From: Steinernema hermaphroditum
Taxonomy: Eukaryota; Nematoda; Chromadorea; Rhabditida; Steinernematidae
NCBI GenBank assembly: GCA_030435675.1
Contig: CM059621.1
Location: 10,354,001 to 10,418,000 of the forward strand
Direction of reading: 5' to 3'
DNA: 64,000 nucleotides
Below are positions 45,063-55,763 of this stretch, one piece after another. Position 1 is the first letter of the stretch; the number at the start of each line of letters is the position of its first letter. The position numbers and the translations under genes are program-made. Below the pieces are notes generated by a model. The model had not been told where the DNA came from and did no database searches. It saw only the letters and a list, made by a program, of their open reading frames with translations.

Positions 45063-45702
45063 TGAGCCGGAGCCGGCTCGGCTCCGATTGCGAAATCAAC
45101 CCGAGTCGGAATCTCTGACTGGAGTACATTTTGTTGTTCTCGTCAGTTCTGTGCAAAAATGCCAGCTTTGAACGGAAGGAAGGTGTGCTTCCTTGCTTGT
45201 CGTTCTGAACCTTTGTTTGGCTTAGGCTGGACTTGAATATATCTATACGAAACTGGAGATTGACAAAGACTAGTATGCTCATGTTATTAATGGAGAAGCG
45301 GCGATCAGCGGATAACCGACCGGTTGCCGGGTCACTTCCTTTCGATTTCAATGGGCGCAAGAGTACGAGCGTTTTTCGCTTATCTCGGTCGCCATCTTGC
45401 AACAATGCTCCGAGACCACCAACTACGTCACGGTCCGAAAGTGAAACTCTCGCGAACAGCTTTCGCGATCGTAGTTATCGACAATCTTGAGCGAAAGTCG
45501 CGCTCCGACGGAAACAAAAGGGAATTGTTTTTGGGGTGAAATTGGGGTCAGTAGGAGTCGCTGGAGAAATGCTCGACAAAAGTCTCAGCCCCACCGGTAG
45601 TGTGTCCGTTTCCAGTTCTTCGATCGGTTACCGTCCCTTTCTTTCTCCTTTGTCGCCGAAGTAATTCGATCTTCACGATTCCCCTTCGACCCGTGAGAAG
45701 CC
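45063..45702. other. region between transposon cluster and secreted-protein gene
   Basis: About 640 bp with only short open frames. The last 200 bp probably carry the promoter and 5' untranslated region of the gene starting at 45703. No RNA gene or clear repeat was seen. Confidence 0.35.
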
Positions 45703-46509
45703 ATGCGCCCCCTCTTCTTCCTTCTCCTCGTCTCACTCTCCGTACTCCTCCTTACCCGCGAGTCGGCCGCATCGCGTGCCCTCCAAGGCTATAAGCAGCG
45801 CATCGCCGCGCTCCGAGAGGCCGTCAATGCCCGCGAAGCCTCCGCTTCCAGCGCTTCAGTATCGAAGTCGTCGAAGTCGAATCCCCAGAAGACCAAGAAG
45901 TACAAGTGCGTCCTCGTAGAGGACGACGATGATGAGTCCGTGTCGCACGAGGAGGCAAAGCCTTCCGCGCCAGAGTCGCCTGACTTCGATTACGGTCTTC
46001 CTGCGCTTGAGGTAGGTTAGCGTTCCTAACGTGCTGGAGACAAATGCGAGCTCATTCTAGAAGAACAACAAACTGTGGCCAGCTTCCAATTCCCTCCCGA
46101 AGCAGTCTGTCAAGTCGAAGTTGCCCACTAGGACCGCCATTCCCAGTCCGTCAGCAGGAAACAACTTCGATTTCCCGAAGGCACATGTCATGCCCCAGGT
46201 GAAAGCACTTCCTGTTGTGGACACTCTTCAACAGCCACCCGTGGTAACTACCGTAAGACCGAACGTGCCGACCGACAAGAACCAGCAGCCCCTCATCCTC
46301 TCCCCTCAACACTGCAATCAGGTTGGCTGACAGCATACAGGAGCCAATTACGAGACGATTGTCCATTTAAGATTAAGTACTATGCCAACATGTACGGAGT
46401 GCAGGACGTAACGACCTGGGTTCACAAGAACTGCGCCTTCGCGAAAATGTACTTGCCTAAAGCGACCTGTGCTGAGATCGACATCCTTGTTGCATCGTGC
46501 TATCACTAA
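45703..46509 (+). CDS. secreted protein of unknown function with C-terminal four-Cys domain
   Basis: Exon 1 (45703-46012) starts with a clear signal peptide (MRPLFFLLLVSLSVLLL) followed by a low-complexity Ser/Lys and Asp/Glu-rich stretch. Exon 2 starts after an acceptor at about 46062 and is Pro/Thr/Gln-rich. A third segment ending at a TAA near 46509 encodes a compact domain with four cysteines (DDCPFKIKYYANMYGV, WVHKNCAFAKMYLPKATC, SCYH). Its frame differs from exon 2, so an intron with an unusual donor or a frame error lies around 46200-46345. The domain resembles nothing I can name. A secreted or cuticle-associated role is a guess. Confidence 0.55.
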
Positions 46510-46736
46510 ACATTATGTGGCTTACCATGACCGATTGCTGTTTTGTAAATACGAGACCAAAGACAGAACTGTAATAAAAGTTTAACTAATCGACACGAGG
46601 ATCGAATGACGGTTATCTACATACACGCATAATCTTGCTGCTTACACTATGAATCAGCCGCAAATGACGACAGGCGCAGCACGTGAAATGACTGCGCTCA
46701 CCTTGCTCTGCGCCAAAGATGCCGACCAGTGTCCCA

Positions 46737-47823
46737 TTAACGAACTAAATTGCATACATTAGGTGAAATACAGAAGAGCGCTTCTAACCTGTGCACCAGT
46801 TCTTCACAAACGCGATGATTTTTCGGAACTTCTTGCAATGTAACCGAAAGGAGCAGGACACTACTGAGATGTTTTGCGGAATCGGGATCGCAGAAAGTGT
46901 GAATAACCAATGGCATGTCACCGGTTAGTTGCTCGATACTTCTAAGCAGCACGATGTTGCCCTTTGCCAGTGCATTGTCGACGGTAAAGTCCAGGTGAAT
47001 TTTCGAGGAAAAATCACGAGAATGGAACTCCGCCACCTGCACACCTCGAATTTTCTTGGCTACGTCGCTGAATTCTGTCACTAGCGACATTTTCTCGTTC
47101 GTCAGGGCGAACAAAACCACAACAGGTTGCAGAAGCTAAAAGAAACCGGTGACCATGGATTCGTCCAGCACAGCCTACATGTTTGTCATTCAATCGCTTT
47201 GTGGTCCATAGAGCGGCTTTTCGCGATAAGGAATCGGAAATATTGTGTTTCCTTAGTAAAACCTTGACATCGTTGACACGGTGGGTGTTACGATGGGCGG
47301 TATGCTCTATCACGGCTACCAACACAGCGAGAACGATCAAGCTAAATGTGAGCCCTAAGTAAATGTCATTTTACAAACGCCATGTAAGGACTTACATTTG
47401 GCTTTTGTGGGCAAGTTTTTGCAGAGCTCGCATACGTGTTCCAACGCTTTCCGCCAAGGGAATTGCTCCTCGCTATCCTCCACGACCTCCAGATAACTGA
47501 CGCTTGCATCGCTGAGGATCGATTCATCTTCCTGAATCAGACTGTGGATAGGTGCAGCGAAAATCCACTTACGGTTGTGGACGACCTACTCGGGGAGCTT
47601 GACCGCAACAACTGCGAATAGATTTCTGGCCTGGACAGAGGCAGATTAAACGCGGAAAACGTGAAACTTAAGGTTACGTCCTGTCGCCCCACACATCCTT
47701 CTCCTCGCAGGAAATCTCCAGCTCTCCTTCGTTCTGCAAATGCTCAAAACCCAGCTCTCTTTTCCGTGTCCGAGGCTTCCGTGGTGAGGGCGTGTTCTCC
47801 TCCCTCGAAGACTCCGAAGACAT
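46737..47823 (-). CDS. LAP1/LULL1-like torsin activator (TOR1AIP family)
   Basis: Five exons in phase on the minus strand (47678-47823, 47573-47611, 47396-47541, 47179-47354, 46737-47135) encode 301 residues. The N-terminal 110 residues are basic then acidic and would face the nucleus or cytosol. One membrane segment follows (WLTFSLIVLAVLVAVIE), then a lumenal domain whose LLQPVVVLFALTNEK, DNALAKGNIVLLRSIEQL and LVIHTFCDPDSAKHLSSV blocks fit the LAP1/LULL1 fold. In vertebrates this domain activates torsin AAA+ ATPases in the perinuclear space and ER by supplying an arginine finger. The gene is shorter than human LAP1, mainly at the N-terminus. It diverges from the FMR1-family gene 315 bp away. 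Exon structure is firm; the family call is good but based on pattern memory. Confidence 0.75.
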
Positions 47824-48137
47824 CTGAACGTAAGATAAGGATGATAACTCTCGAAAGGTGAAGAATGTCCAGAGGCGAAAAACAGAAACAAAGCGACAGT
47901 AGAGGCAACCGTACCGTGACTAGGACCGTTCAGGTGACGAATGGCCGCTCCCGAGACGAAGTGCCGGCGCCGATCGGTGGCAACGGCATTCGTCGGGAAG
48001 TGCGATTCTCGCCGGAGTTTCGGCTCGCGCGCGTCGCGTCGTCGTTGTCGAGTGCAAACCTGTGGTTCTTCTGATTCAGTGCTGTTGCAGGTTATTGCCA
48101 CTTGGATTTGGAACGCTGGATTTGGATTCGCCCAACT
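47824..48137. promoter_or_regulatory. divergent region between LAP1-like and FMR1-family genes
   Basis: This stretch of 314 bp should hold both promoters. On the plus strand an acceptor-like GCTGTTGCAG at about 48090 suggests an intron in the 5' untranslated region of the FMR1-family gene. The plus open frame at 47865-48074 has no recognisable domain. Confidence 0.4.
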
Positions 48138-49798
48138 ATGGAAGTTGAAGTAAAGTACGACGACGGCATTTACATCAAGGCGTCTGTGCAGAGCGTCACG
48201 GCGCAGGGCGCTCATGTCTTCTTCGAAAATGATTTCAAGGAGCCGAGCACGATTCCGTTCTCAGAATGCCGCATTCCGCCCACCGGCCGCCTTTGCAAAC
48301 CGCCTGCTCTGAACGACGTTGTAGAAGCGTTTGCAAAGGTGAAGGGCAAGGACGTCAGCGGTTGGCAGAAAGCTACTGTTCGTGAAATCAAGGTTTGTAC
48401 GCTTCGTGGTTCGCATGCATCTTCGCGTGTTTAGGGAGAGTTTGTGAAGGTTGTACTGAACGACAAGGAGAGCGACATCGTTTCTACTGATTGCTGCCGA
48501 CCGCTGACTACGAACTCGAGATTCCTCAAGAACGACATGATTAAGCAGCTCAGAATCGCCGTCCCTGCCGACCTGAAGAAGTACTTCAGCCGTCCCGATT
48601 CGTTCAAGGATTTATGCAAGACCGTTGCCAACATCAATGTGGACTATGATTCGCAGGCTGGAGAATTGGTGATCACATCCCTGTCCGAGCAGGGCATCAA
48701 GCGTGCAGAGATGTTGTCCGAGATGTACTTCAATGACTCTCGCCAGAAGATGCAGCTTGTTCAGCGCCGTGAAGAGGCGACGCGCCAGCTAGAGTCCACT
48801 GGCACGTCCGGCACTATAGTGGAGCAGTTTACCGTGGACACGAAACTTATGGGTCTTGCTATTGGCTCTCATGGTTCGAACATCAACGAAGCCCGAAAAC
48901 TTCCCGACATAGTGGACATCCAGCTTGACGAGAGTGACTCTAATGGGCCGGTCGTTTTCAAGGTTAATTTTGCATTTGGCGTTTTTTTGGCGAATTTTGC
49001 AATGAGGCTGATTTCAGGTTATTGCTAAGACTCACGATGCTGCGGAGAAAGCAAGAGGCATGCTCGAATACGCCATGGAAGGTGTGTCCGTCCCCCAGGC
49101 GTTCGTCGGGAAGGTCATAGGCAAATCTGGAAAGACTATCCAGGTTTGTCTTCATTGTGGACGAAGTTTAAACATCTCATTCCAGGAGGTTGTGGATAAG
49201 TCTGGCGTTGTTCGAGTTCAGATAGATGACAGTTCTGCTCATGCTGAAAACGGAGGTGACGATCTTGTCCAGTTTGTATTTACCGGAACGCGTGAATCGA
49301 TTTCGAACGCCGGATTTCTCATCGATTTCCACGTGAAGCATTTGAAGGAAATGGACGAGATGCGGGATCAAATGGATGATATCAGTCGCCGTCTGTACTC
49401 TTCGCGAATTTCTCCCGGGCCCAATGGTGGCTTTAACCACAGCTACTACGGCAGCAATAGCGACCGCAGGATGTTTGCTGGAAACCAGCGAAATGACTTC
49501 CGAAATCAGAACGGCAATAACGAAAGAGGTCGTGGAAGAGGTGCTCGAGGAAGGTCGCGCGGTGGAAGAGGAGGAATGCATCGCCGGGATAGCAGCGGTA
49601 CTACACATTCCCAGGAGTAAAAACACTTCTTTCTTTATTTTAGGCAGCGATTCGGACACCAGCAAGGGAAGTAAGGACCAAGTGCAAGTCTCCGTGCCCC
49701 AGAAGGAACAGATCGAGAATGGGCGCAACGATAATACGGGCCGACCACACCGAGGCCGCGGACGTGGCCGTGGACGTGGGAATGCTACCGCCCATTAA
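48138..49798 (+). CDS. FMR1/FXR-family RNA-binding protein
   Basis: Five exons (48138-48392, 48435-48962, 49018-49143, 49186-49597, 49644-49798) add up to 491 codons in one frame. The N-terminus ([17 protein letters not shown]) starts tandem Agenet/Tudor domains. A KH region follows; KH1 has [12 protein letters not shown] and KH2 has [20 protein letters not shown], the family hallmark. A C-terminal RGG tract is split by the last intron ([12 protein letters not shown], then [10 protein letters not shown]). FMRP-type proteins bind mRNAs and ribosomes and restrain translation, notably at synapses. The vertebrate insert between KH2 strands is much reduced, to about 11 residues. The start ATG at 48138 gives the exact family N-terminus. 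Retention of the last intron would end the protein at 49618-49620 with part of the RGG box missing. Confidence 0.92.
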
Positions 49799-50084
49799 AT
49801 GGAGCAACTAACACTTCGTCTCCGACATTCAGTTTTTGTTGAGGAACTTTGTGATCACTTCCTATTTTGTCAATTTTCGTTTGTTTGTTCTTTTTTGTTT
49901 GGTTCGTATTGTTTTATTTTGTACCCTAAATGACTTTGAGCTCAGTTCTCTTGTTCTTTCCGCTGTGTCTCTCGTAAACTGTAGAATATCGCCTGGTGAA
50001 TGAACACTTATAAACAATCTCAGCTCGTCTCCTGCACACGGTTGTGGGTAGTGGTTACCCTTCATTACTTCAGAGCAAAATGGC

Positions 50085-51085
50085 GTGCCTATCGAAATTC
50101 AACGCGGAGTCAGGCAAGGAGACGTAATAAGTCCGAAACTTTTTACAGCCACTCTGGAGAGCGTCTTCCGAAGACTGAACTGGAATGAACTTGGGATAAA
50201 CATGAATGGCAGAAGACTCAACAACCTCCGATTTGCTGATGATATAGCCATCATTGCCAGTTCGGAAGCAGAGCTCCAAAAGATGATAAACGAACTGAGC
50301 GAGGAATCGCGAAAGTTTGGGCTGAAGATCAACGACGAAAAGACGAAAGTGATGGCAAATGTGGAAATCAACATTCGCCTCAACGAAGTGAGCTTAGAAT
50401 GTGTGACAAGCTTTGTGTACCTAGGTCAGGAAGTTCAAATGATCAGAAACAGCAGTAGAGAGATCAGTCGCCGTATCAGTTCGGGATGGAACGCTTTTCG
50501 ACAACACAAAGTCCTGCTGACATCACCATCAGTCGAAATGAAGTGGAAGCGAAGACTGTTCGACATGTGCATCCTTCCCGCGATCCTTTATGGTTCAGAA
50601 ACCTGGGCACTAACCTCGTCTATGAAGAAGAGACTAGCGGCAGCGCAAAGGAGGATGGAAAGAAGAATGATGGGCGTAAAATTACAAGATCGAAAAGCAA
50701 ATGAATGGCTCCGAGGGGTAACCAAGGTGAAAGACGTATGCGAGACAGCGATGAAAAGAAAGTGGAAATTTGCGTGGAACATGGCCAACCGGGCTGTGGA
50801 TAGTGGTAAGTGGTCTACACTGATTTCAGATTGGAGGCCACCAACAACACGTCCACAAGGTAGACCGAAAATAAGATGGAGAGACGACTTCGTGAAGACC
50901 GTGGGAACTCAGCGTTGGAAAAATGTCGCAAGAACTGAATCTCTTTCAACATGGTGCAAACGAGGAACCGAATCGTGACTGGCGGACGGACAGGAGCCAA
51001 GCGAGGAGAAGAACTGGGCAAAAAGAAGATCCTACATACTTGATTGATGATATTGCAAATAAACTCTGATATATGGCAAAAATGG
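50085..51085 (+). mobile_element. 5'-truncated RTE retrotransposon fragment
   Basis: An open frame of 297 codons begins in the RT palm (IQRGVRQGDVISPKLF), keeps LRFADDIAIIAS, YLGQEV, LPAILYGSETWAL and WLRGVTKVKD, and ends with the family C-terminus. It is followed by an A/T-rich tail near 51050. It is related to the RTE copy at 34941-36561 but is longer at the 3' side and has an intact frame. Missing upstream RT and endonuclease make it a dead 5'-truncated copy lying between two convergent 3' ends. Confidence 0.8.
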
Positions 51086-51124
51086 CATTCCCCGTTAACA
51101 ACATCTGAGATATCAGGTTTCCCT

Positions 51125-54100
51125 TCACATTCTGAACAGGTCACCGATGAAGCGAGCTTCGTCACTGCAGCTGAGTCTTGCGTACTCGGAGTGTAGAAGG
51201 TCGCGAATGGAGCCTATGGTAGGGCCGTCCTCACTGGAGCTCTCCTGAAGGATGACTCGCGGTCCATATTGTGTGGACGACTGGATCCTCTGTACCCAGC
51301 GCCATACCATCTGCTTTGCGGGGGAATCGCCCTGCCCGCCACTAAAATCGAAGAGGAGAATAGGGACGAGTTCAGCAACTCACCTTGTTTTCTTGTTAAT
51401 CAGGGTGTCCCAGAAGGAAGCGAAGCTTTCATGGTCCGGCTGAACGCTGTTCAGGTACACCGTCTGCATCTTGCCACGGCGTTCACTAATGTAGATAAGA
51501 CTCTTGCTGCGACTCCAGCAGAAGTCGAAGTTCTCTGAAATTCGGAAACTATGCTAGTGTCCGAAGCTTCTAAACTACCTTTCAGTATGTTCACTACCCT
51601 CAAGGAGTGGATCTGAAGCAAGCTTCCGTCGGTCGCCTCCGGGTCCTTAATCAATGCGATCTGCTCGTTTTGGAACACTTTTAAATCAGCGTCCAATTCA
51701 ACCAAATCTTCTACAGAATATACTTCAGCGGCAACCATTTCTCCAGTCCATTCCCCAGAATCCCCGAAAAGACGTGCCGCAGCACAATACTTCTTCGCGG
51801 CTCTCATGCGCTGAGGGTAAGAGAGTTTCGCAACATTGTCGCCAGCCAGATTTGCCGCATCAACGATTCGCAGAATTCGCTTCGATTTGTACAGCTGGCC
51901 GTTTTTCACCTGGTAGCGGTAGGTAGACTGTGCAAGGAAGAGCGAGTTCCTCGGAATTCTAATCTTCATGTCATAGCGATTCCAGTTGCGTTCCTCTAGT
52001 CCACGGTAGTAGACAGATCCCTAGAACCTCCTCCATGATCACCTCAAAATATGCGACATGCGCTTACATCACTAAGGGTTACGAATATCGAAGGAGGCGA
52101 TCTTTCCGTGTAAGCACAGTAATGATACTGTGCGACATGGGCGAAGCTGTCCGTCGACTTCAACGTGGACTCGCTGAACTCTTTTGGGTTGCCTCGCAGA
52201 AGGTCCCAGGACAGTAACTGGCCGCAAAGCTTTCCGAAGGCGACATCCGGAGAGTCTCGGTTTCGGTCATTCACGCGCTTCTTCGGGAGATCCGGAATTC
52301 TCCAATAGTTCATGCACTTTTCTCGCAGATCTGCCTGGTCCATGTCAATCTGGCCTTGGTTCTTCACAAAAACACGATACTTGTTCAGATATTGAATCTG
52401 GCGGCGAGCGAGCCTACAAACAGCATACTCATGAAAAGAAAGCAACGGGAATACGCAACCGGTTGTTGTGTTCCAGGATGTAATCCATGAAATCCGAGTC
52501 CTCCTTAATAACTTCTTCAGGGATTATTTCCACGACGTCGTCGGGTGCATTCTTCTTTTTGTTCTTTTGGAGGTCATTCAGCTTGTTATTGATCGCGGAA
52601 AAGTAATCTCGGATTACGGTAGCGCCTTCCTCCGTCAGCCCCTCGCACATAATGTAGCGTTCCGAGTTCGCCGGGCGGCTCGTATGACATTTATGGATCG
52701 AAACTCTTCGGTAGGCAATGTACATGAGGTAAATCAGCCCAATGCTGAATGGCGTGAAAATGTCGAACAGCTTGCACACGAAGTTGCCGCCAGGCCTCTC
52801 TTCGCTCTCTGGGCGTACAATGGAAAGGCTCACCAGGAACTGGCATAGATAGAGCCGCTTTGACAAAATTTCCTAAATTATAATCTGTAAGACTCATTTA
52901 TATAAAAATTTGCAGTTACCTGAATGTTTTCTTGGCCGTCGACCGAAAAACCGCCATCGGCCATCATAAGGTCGACACCACCCTGGCCATTTGTACCACG
53001 TTTGACAACGTCTGCAAGCGAGGCGATGTTCTTCGGCGACATGACGTTTCCATCGTTGTCCACGCCGTAGTAGGGTTCGAAGAATTCTGGACAGCCAGCT
53101 TGGAAACGGAAGAGCTTGAAATCGTCCTTTCCTAGACACAGAACAACTTGCGAGCTGCCATAGCACGCATTACCACACCTTTTAGAGTGAACCCAAATCC
53201 CTTGGAATTATAAAATCCTTTGCGCCACAGCATATATTCACTGAACCCGCCAGGTCCAGCACAGACGTCGGCAAAGTAGAAGAGCGGAGCGTTACGATCG
53301 ACATTTTGTTGTTTAGCCTTCGGGTCTACCGGGTTTTTCAATTCACGATGGTCACTGGTCTCGCTGCTCAATATCCAGTCAAAAATGCGGTCCAAGTTGG
53401 CCGTCTTCATGGCGGCGCGGTTCTGGAAGAAGGCGGAGCCGATCGTTTCGTAGGGATTGGCACGCTGGCGAGCTTCATTCAGATCCTTCGTGGAAAGGTC
53501 ATCGAAGACCGATTTTGCTTTGAGCAGTTCGTTCAGTAGGTGACTCTCACAGTATTTGTCCTCGCCATCCAAATTTAGTTTCTCCTAAACGTTTGCAATT
53601 GCACAAGCATCAACAGAAGCAGATCCCTACTTTTCCGAGCACCATCCAATCTGTCATACTGCTGTGGATTCTGTCGCAAATTTCGGAGCGCATATCGTCC
53701 GAGGCGGGTGCCATCCACACTGGACTCTCCTCGATGGTCTTCTGTTCAGCCGAATCGTCCCAAACGACGTTTGCATCTCGAGAAAGTGCCTAGATAACAA
53801 TCATACAAAAGAGTGTAAAGCTGCTCAATGTCTACCTCTGCAGCGCTGTGTCCAATACCATGGCGACCTCTAGCCGAAGTTAGGGCGACGGGCTCAAGGC
53901 GACCTTGTTTGTTCTTTCCCAGTGCTTCTCCTTCCTTGTATCCCATCTTCTGCAGGAGCTTTGCTCCAATGCCCCCGACCTTCGACTGCTTCGTTTCCGA
54001 GGAAAGGTCCTCCCTGCGCTGCATCTTTGCTGGAACTGCGTCTTCGTCATCGCTGTCCGAAAGTGTTCGGGTTCGCCGATTTAACTTCGAACTGCGGACG

Positions 54101-54180
54101 TCGTCCATCTGCTCGCTATAGTCGTCCTCAACATCGCGATTCCGAGCATTCACCAGCTTCCTCAAACTGTCCGATGACAT
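51125..54180 (-). CDS. CMTR1: cap-specific mRNA 2'-O-methyltransferase 1 (CMTR1)
   Basis: A multi-exon minus-strand gene runs from ATG at 54180 to TGA at 51125-51127. The N-terminus is acidic with basic patches, then a G-patch (GGIGAKLLQKMGYKEGEALG...GRHGIGHSA). The RrmJ/FtsJ methyltransferase core begins near 53572, with the SAM motif FADVCAGPGGFSEYMLWRKG and GFGFTLKG. Later exons include RIVDAANLAGDNV and QRMRAAKKYCAA, matching the C-terminal guanylyltransferase-like half. CMTR1 methylates the first transcribed nucleotide of mRNA caps (cap1) in the nucleus and binds RNA polymerase II. Introns are short with typical borders, for example the one near 51340-51383. Length, about 800 residues, fits the family. 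The upstream gene on the same strand overlaps its start. Confidence 0.9.
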
Positions 54181-54825
54181 TTTTGATACGACGGTCTCAA
54201 GTTACCCAAAACAACAAGTCTGAAAGGAAAAGTGATTCTTGGTTTGTGGGCAAACGCCGTTCTCTCCGTGCAGCATACCTATTCAACGCAAAATAAACAA
54301 CAGCAATACAACAAAGTGTCGACAGAAACGCGGAACCGGAAGACAAAAAGGTTGTATAGCGAGTAAAAACAGAAAGCTTTGCGTAAGATGGGAACAGAGA
54401 GGAAATTACAACAACGGCGAGAAAAACATCGCTGGACGCAGAAAGCAATGCGGAAGAACGCCAAAGAAGCCACCGAGGAGCTTCCGCTTCCGCTCCTCCT
54501 CGGGCCACGACGAATCTCTCGTTTCCGTTCCGATCTTCCGGGATCTTCAGAGAGTAAACACAGCGTCTTGAATCTGAATGCACTGATAAGCGGTGATGTA
54601 AATGTTCGACGTTCGTCTTGTCGGTGACTACCGTATACTCGCGTGTGAGCAGCAAGCTGTCCGCGTCAAGGGGTTCCAGAGGGTCTCGTCGTTGCCCTTC
54701 GAAGAGATGCAGGTATCGCGGATTCGAAGGATTACTACAGCCTGAATGCGAACATAAGTAGATGGCCTACTCATCATTCGACGAACCGGAAATATGAGTG
54801 ATTTTGCTACTCTAGGATCTTCCAC
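54162..54825 (-). CDS. small putative membrane protein overlapping CMTR1 start
   Basis: The last two exons are clear: one ends at 54279 and is joined by a GTATGC...CTTTCAG intron to 54162-54219, which ends in TGA inside the first codons of CMTR1. The main exon encodes two hydrophobic segments (SSDVFLAVVVISSLFPSYA and SGSAFLSTLCCIAVVYFAL) after an Arg/Glu-rich part. A further upstream exon, about 54628-54740, probably carries LHLFEGQRRDPLEPLDADSL. The start codon was not settled. The two genes share 19 bp, so they could be read from one promoter or as an operon-like pair. PIG-H was considered because of a QESL motif but rejected, since that motif is intronic. No family was recognised. Confidence 0.5.
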
Positions 54826-55150
54826 CCCACTGTTATATGTACGTGATATAGCAATAGCAGATTCCTTTCGAAACTCTCTCGATTGTTCTTTCCCAATGGG
54901 ATGAACTCCCTGCTTACCGTAAAGCCCTCTGCTGTAGAGCGTTGTCAGATCTACTCTATTTATAGCATTCTTGTAGGCCTCTTGCTCTCAGAGTTGTGAA
55001 TGGCGTCGGCGTTTTGAAAGATCCAGTCGCCCATTCAAGACCACATCATCCCTTTCATCTCTTTTTGGTCACCCAAGTGAGAATCCCTCTGTTTCGAGCG
55101 GCCACGTCTTCTACGTACTCTTTGGGGGAGTTTGAAGAAGTCGGAAGTCC

Positions 55151-55594
55151 ATGGACCCTTTGGCTAGAATGAAGGGAATTCGGAGGATTTTGGAAATTCG
55201 CAAAGACAAACACGGAACCGGTTTCGGCGATCACCGTGAGTCACTTTGCGTGTAATTGATCGCTAGCCGCAATATGATGACTTTGAGGAGCGGAAGTGAT
55301 AAGCCTGGGGGATTCCGGTCCCTCGGCCCCAGAGAACCCTCCAGGCACTGTCGGCGATCTTCGAAGTGTTTTGACTGCAGCGCCAAGGGCGCTAAAGTGG
55401 CAAAGTTCGGAAAGTGCGTGGGAAGCGGCGCCGTCGGAGGCGTGAACTTGGCGCTCCTAGACAGAGGCGATTCCGGTTCCTTGCCCGTGGCCTGCACTCT
55501 GAGGTTACCTACAGCCAAGTGTGACCCGGTTGTAAATCTAAGAGCCGAGCCGCCAGCGGCGCCTTCTTCACTCAATTGTCTTTGTCGTTTGTAG
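55151..55594 (+). other. possible coding region upstream of MMP A
   Basis: An ATG at 55151 opens MDPLARMKGIRRILEIRKD, cut by a donor-like GTGAGTCAC at 55235. A second open stretch to 55594 has possible acceptors but no settled splice. KFGKCVGSGAVGGV in it resembles a kinase glycine loop by chance or descent, but the usual lysine motif is not seen. Composition is GC-rich and coding-like. The region 54826-55150 holds nothing I can assign. Confidence 0.25.
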
Positions 55595-55763
55595 GTTTCG
55601 TGCTTCCGCGCGGGCTTCGTCTTCCGGTGGTCCTTCTGGAGAAGGCGAGGCCGCGAAGGGCGCGGGGGAGGCGCCTTGGAGGACGTGACGCAATCGTCGT
55701 TTCCTACTTGGCGCCACGACTTCTATCGGGATCTGCAGTCGTTCATCATTCTTTTCGAGAGTG

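Noticed and set aside
54162..54825. PIG-H homologue
   Set aside because: The QESL match that suggested it falls inside a well-supported intron, and the rest of the protein does not fit.
55151..55594. Protein kinase
   Set aside because: A glycine-loop-like GSGAVGG is present, but the expected lysine and catalytic loop are not seen in the neighbourhood.
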